Positions 13,173-16,360 of a stretch of 16,360 nucleotides of DNA are shown one piece after another; position 1 is the first letter of the stretch; every line of letters begins with the position of its first letter. The translations under genes were made by a program, and so were the position numbers. Origin of the DNA: UPXZ01 sp035402725 (GTDB lineage: Bacteria; Bacteroidota; Bacteroidia; Bacteroidales; Paludibacteraceae). The stretch covers positions 1-16,360 of the forward strand of contig DAONDU010000048.1 in the NCBI GenBank assembly GCA_035402725.1, written 5' to 3'. The notes beneath the pieces were generated by a model. That model had not been told where the DNA came from. It saw only the letters and a list, made by a program, of their open reading frames with translations, and did not search any database.

Positions 13173-16100
13173 ATAATCAGTTTCTTTGTTATTTTCTTCC
13201 CGTCGTCAGTCAGTTGAACCAGATACACACCCGGCTGGTATGTTTCACTGAGCTGGGTAGTTTCACGGTTTAGTTTGGTGGTACTCAGCTTTTGACCGGC
13301 AGGGTTGTACACTGTAACAGATGTTTGTTCGTTGAGTTCTCCGTGATAAATAATTTGTATCCGGTTATCCGAAGTGCAGTACACATTTAAAGTCTTATTA
13401 TCCTGAGAAATGTCCAATCCATTGGCTGAGCCAGGTACAAATCTGATGACAAATCTGTCGTTGGTAGCGACGCTGTCCGAGGTAAAACTGTACGATGTAC
13501 CGGCAGTGAGTTCCTGTTCGATATTCTTCAGTCTGTCGAGCAGCATCACGCGGTTATTAATATTATCGAACTGAGTAGCTTCGATGGCGAATGTTCCTGC
13601 TGTACCCGGACGAAAACCAAGCGCTAATGTTTTATCAGCACTAATTCTGTTCAAGTGGTTAATTACCAGTTCGTGACCGGAAGCCAGTGTAAATATTTCA
13701 GGAACTGACGGGTCGGTGTTTGACATTTTATCAGAATCGAAACTATCGTAATCGTCAGTAGCTGAGCTATTTCCAACGATAATCGTTTCGTCTCCGGTGG
13801 CAGGTGTATTTACCTTCAATCGCAGAATCTGAATTCCGTCATTCTCCTCCGAAGGAGTTTTAATTACGTTAGCCGGTACATCCTGATGCAAGCGGGCTGC
13901 ATTTCTGAAAATGAGCGACGCCGCTTTGTTGTCCGTATCCACCTTCACCCAGAAACCCTGCATGGGCGGAATGTACTGCGATACAACACCCGTTTCGCCA
14001 TTTCCGGTTCCTACCGTACCATCGTACGTATCAAAAACCATCGTTCCGTTGGCTGAATTTTTGGATAAAGTACGAAACCAGATTGTTTGTCGTATATTCG
14101 TTTTAGTAATTTCGGCAGATTTCCAGTTGAGATAGGATGGATACGGATTTCCCACAAGGTTGAATCCACGTGCGGAAGCTTTGGTTCCCGTTCGGGTGGG
14201 TGTCAGGCTGACGGTTCCATTGTTGAGTGTACCGGAATAGACGTAAGTGTTGTTGCTTTTCAGTTGAGCCAGGTATCCTCTGCCCACTTCAAGGGGTGTA
14301 GTGTCATCTTCAATCTGAACATACGCAGGAGTGGAGAGCGTTTCATTATAATATCCGAGGTTGTTCGCACCCGACGGGGTAAATACACCACTGAGCGCAC
14401 CCGAAACAGGACTTGCAACATACCACCACTGGCGTCCGCTGCCTTTGGTTGATACTCCCGTGAGGTATTGCTGCACAGATGCTGTGCCACTGACGGTTAA
14501 TCCTCCATTGGCGTTTTTATCTACAAATGTTCCGGTTCCGTTTGTGGCATTGCTTTCAATCTTCAGGCTGGAAGTATTCAGGGTAAAAGTATTATTCAAA
14601 GTCAGTTTACCACCAGGATTAATCACCAGCCCCGTTGCAGTGGCATTGGCTCCAATAGTTACTTCATGACCGTTGAGGATAGAAATGCGCGTGGCGGAAG
14701 CATTGGGAGCTGCGGTGGCTGTGGCAAATGTAATGTTATCGGTGGAAACTTCCCAGGTGGCCGGAGTACCCCAGTTGCCCGAAGTTTTGGAGCGATAGAT
14801 AACCGGAATTACAACGACATTTGTACTTTCCACTTGCCCTACAATGTGGTTGTTGGTTGGATTTGTCAGTCCGACATAAAAATTCTTATTTTCGACCAGT
14901 TCGTTATTGAGGAAAGTTACTGTAAATGTTTTTTCCATCTCACCTGCGGCAAAGGTCAGTGTTCCTGTTTGGTCGGTGTACGTGATACCATGCACTCCCG
15001 ATCCGGGCGAGGTGGACCAGGTAACACTTGCTGCATCAGAACAGCCGGTGCGGGTTACTTTGAGAGTGCAGGATCCGGCATCCTTGCGGACATTTACCAG
15101 ATCCTTTTCCATGCGAAAAATTCCATTCACATAGCTTTTTAATTTATTCACCTTTTGGAGGGTTACGTTGTAGCCAGTAGCAGATGAATTTTTTGTTCCG
15201 GTTGGCACTATTTTCACCAGGTGGTTTTCTGAATTTAAACCATTTAATTCATACAACACCTGATCTTTGGCTGTTGTTGTAGCGTAGTTATCGATGGTTG
15301 TTTTTTTCACTCCATCGATGTAAATATCCATTTTTCCTTCGGTTTTTCCTTTCGTACCAATCAGCTGAAACCATCCGGTTACTCCGAACTGCGCATAAGC
15401 ACTTGTACTGCTCGATTGTATGGCTACTCCAACACCTGCTGAAATATAATTTTGAATTACAGTCCAGTTGTTTGTAGCAATCGCGTTGTTTTGTGCCAGT
15501 TGAGTGGCAGATGAAAGTGATGCCTTTAAAAGAGTTGTGGTTGGAAAATTTTCACTTGATGTTGCAGCTGTTAATATGGAAAAAGTTGCAGGTATATTTC
15601 CCTGCGAATCCTGTCTCGGAATGTAAGAAATTTCAGTACACTGAATTGTTTTTCCAAAATTATAATCCACATATTGTGGCATACTAACTTCACTTGGAGA
15701 CCATTCCGGTTGCCAAAATGTACCCGAGTTTCCGTCAATTGTATTTGCGGGTGGACAAGGAGCCTGAGCAGTATAGTTTTTTGCATAAGAACTGGCTGAG
15801 GTTGCTATGCTACTCCGATCGATTTCTACAGGATTACCATTCTCGTGATTAAAAAACCTCAACTCAGCGATTGAAGGGAAAGCCGTATTTCTGGTTTCAA
15901 CTTTAAAACGCAATTTCCAGAGTGATTGAGGAGCAATGGTTTGGAAAAAATCGGCATTGGTATAATCAAGTCCGGTAGATGCCGGATCAGTGGAATAAAA
16001 ATATGCTTCGATATTGGAAATCAACGGTACAGCCTGTGAACCGGTAATTGTCAGTCGCAACTGGGTGGCTGCCTTTGTGTCGCCATTGATTATGCGTTGA

Positions 16101-16360
16101 TGACCGATGGTTTGTCCCGTTCCGTAAGTAATCCAGCTGCCGTTCACATACAATTCCACCTTGAATCCCGATATCCGCTGACCCAGCGGCATATATTCCT
16201 GAATTTTTACGTTGTTGATTTCAAGGGTTTTCCCGAAATCAATTACAATATTCCCGGTGGTGATACCGTCAGCCATTGTCCAGTATGTGTCGTTGGAACT
16301 GTCAATAGTTTTGGAAGCCTCGTAACCGGTTCCACGGAAAGCCGATGCCGTTGCCGTCAT
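13166..16360 (-). CDS. C-terminal 1064 residues of a large multidomain T9SS-exported glycan-acting protein (5'-truncated by window)
   Basis: The frame runs off the right edge; the ATG at 16358-16360 falls at the start of a folded domain and is probably internal. Order: an F5/8C (CBM32-like) domain at 1-121, whose NVKIQEYMPLGQRISGF segment strongly resembles the C-terminal domain of GH29 alpha-L-fucosidases; a second F5/8C-like domain at about 140-280; a jelly-roll-like module at about 285-405 (FQLIGTKGKTEGKMDIYIDG); a Calx-beta-like domain at about 412-520; a beta-helix-like stretch at about 522-635; a common T9SS-substrate region with GFNLVGNPYPS and QGFWVKV (640-830); and a sorting domain (990-1064) ending GVYLVQLTDDGKKITKKLIIK. 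The likely whole is a secreted GH29 fucosidase or similar enzyme, but no catalytic domain is in view. It faces uraA convergently and is not part of the PUL. Confidence 0.85.
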   Translation of the reverse strand: MTATASAFRGTGYEASKTIDSSNDTYWTMADGITTGNIVIDFGKTLEINNVKIQEYMPLGQRISGFKVELYVNGSWITYGTGQTIGHQRIINGDTKAATQLRLTITGSQAVPLISNIEAYFYSTDPASTGLDYTNADFFQTIAPQSLWKLRFKVETRNTAFPSIAELRFFNHENGNPVEIDRSSIATSASSYAKNYTAQAPCPPANTIDGNSGTFWQPEWSPSEVSMPQYVDYNFGKTIQCTEISYIPRQDSQGNIPATFSILTAATSSENFPTTTLLKASLSSATQLAQNNAIATNNWTVIQNYISAGVGVAIQSSSTSAYAQFGVTGWFQLIGTKGKTEGKMDIYIDGVKKTTIDNYATTTAKDQVLYELNGLNSENHLVKIVPTGTKNSSATGYNVTLQKVNKLKSYVNGIFRMEKDLVNVRKDAGSCTLKVTRTGCSDAASVTWSTSPGSGVHGITYTDQTGTLTFAAGEMEKTFTVTFLNNELVENKNFYVGLTNPTNNHIVGQVESTNVVVIPVIYRSKTSGNWGTPATWEVSTDNITFATATAAPNASATRISILNGHEVTIGANATATGLVINPGGKLTLNNTFTLNTSSLKIESNATNGTGTFVDKNANGGLTVSGTASVQQYLTGVSTKGSGRQWWYVASPVSGALSGVFTPSGANNLGYYNETLSTPAYVQIEDDTTPLEVGRGYLAQLKSNNTYVYSGTLNNGTVSLTPTRTGTKASARGFNLVGNPYPSYLNWKSAEITKTNIRQTIWFRTLSKNSANGTMVFDTYDGTVGTGNGETGVVSQYIPPMQGFWVKVDTDNKAASLIFRNAARLHQDVPANVIKTPSEENDGIQILRLKVNTPATGDETIIVGNSSATDDYDSFDSDKMSNTDPSVPEIFTLASGHELVINHLNRISADKTLALGFRPGTAGTFAIEATQFDNINNRVMLLDRLKNIEQELTAGTSYSFTSDSVATNDRFVIRFVPGSANGLDISQDNKTLNVYCTSDNRIQIIYHGELNEQTSVTVYNPAGQKLSTTKLNRETTQLSETYQPGVYLVQLTDDGKKITKKLIIK

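Noticed and set aside
14666..15142. 158-codon plus-strand frame opposite the large secreted protein
   Set aside because: Shadow of the minus-strand gene; composition is rich in Gly, Cys and Arg, as expected from reverse reading of Thr/Ala/Pro-rich codons.
1..16360. Insertion sequences, CRISPR arrays, tRNA or rRNA genes
   Set aside because: I looked for transposase motifs, spaced identical repeats and RNA-gene landmarks on both strands and saw none; the only tandem repeats are the short arrays listed.

Overview
The window looks like the chromosome of a Bacteroidota species, probably Bacteroidales. It has an adjacent SusC/SusD pair, Bacteroidota-type TAnnTTTG promoter boxes, A-rich sequence before start codons, and two proteins ending in type IX secretion system (T9SS) sorting domains. 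The T9SS signals argue against gut Bacteroides and for a relative such as Paludibacter, but the genus is inference.

Layout: positions 201-10988 form one polysaccharide utilisation locus (PUL) on the minus strand. In transcription order it holds a membrane-spanning SusR-type regulator (10988-9327), SusC (9047-6063), SusD (6032-4521), a surface glycan-binding lipoprotein (4482-3079), a GH30 glycoside hydrolase lipoprotein (3068-1578), then after a 171-bp gap with a GC-rich hairpin, a T9SS-exported protein of three repeated beta-sandwich modules (1406-201). A strong hairpin at 144-175 follows the last gene. SusC to GH30 are separated by only 10-38 bp and look like one operon. A TAnnTTTG box overlapping a perfect 10-bp dyad lies upstream of susC.

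Positions 11593-12876 carry a plus-strand NCS2 uracil permease (uraA). It is followed by AT-rich heptamer repeats and a 19-bp-stem terminator lying between it and the convergent gene to its right. Positions 13166-16360 are the C-terminal 1064 residues of a very large minus-strand secreted protein: an alpha-L-fucosidase-type F5/8C tail, more binding modules, a Calx-beta-like domain, a long T9SS-substrate region and a sorting domain. Its catalytic part, if any, lies beyond the right edge.

Working model (inference): the regulator senses an oligosaccharide in the periplasm and activates susC. The SGBP, SusD and GH30 capture and cut a beta-glucan at the cell surface, and SusC imports the products. 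Gene content closely resembles the described beta-1,6-glucan PUL of B. thetaiotaomicron (SusC/SusD, GH30_3, SGBP, regulator). The less ordinary element is the T9SS-exported three-module protein, whose modules appear to be the same kind as the C-terminal module of the neighbouring SGBP.
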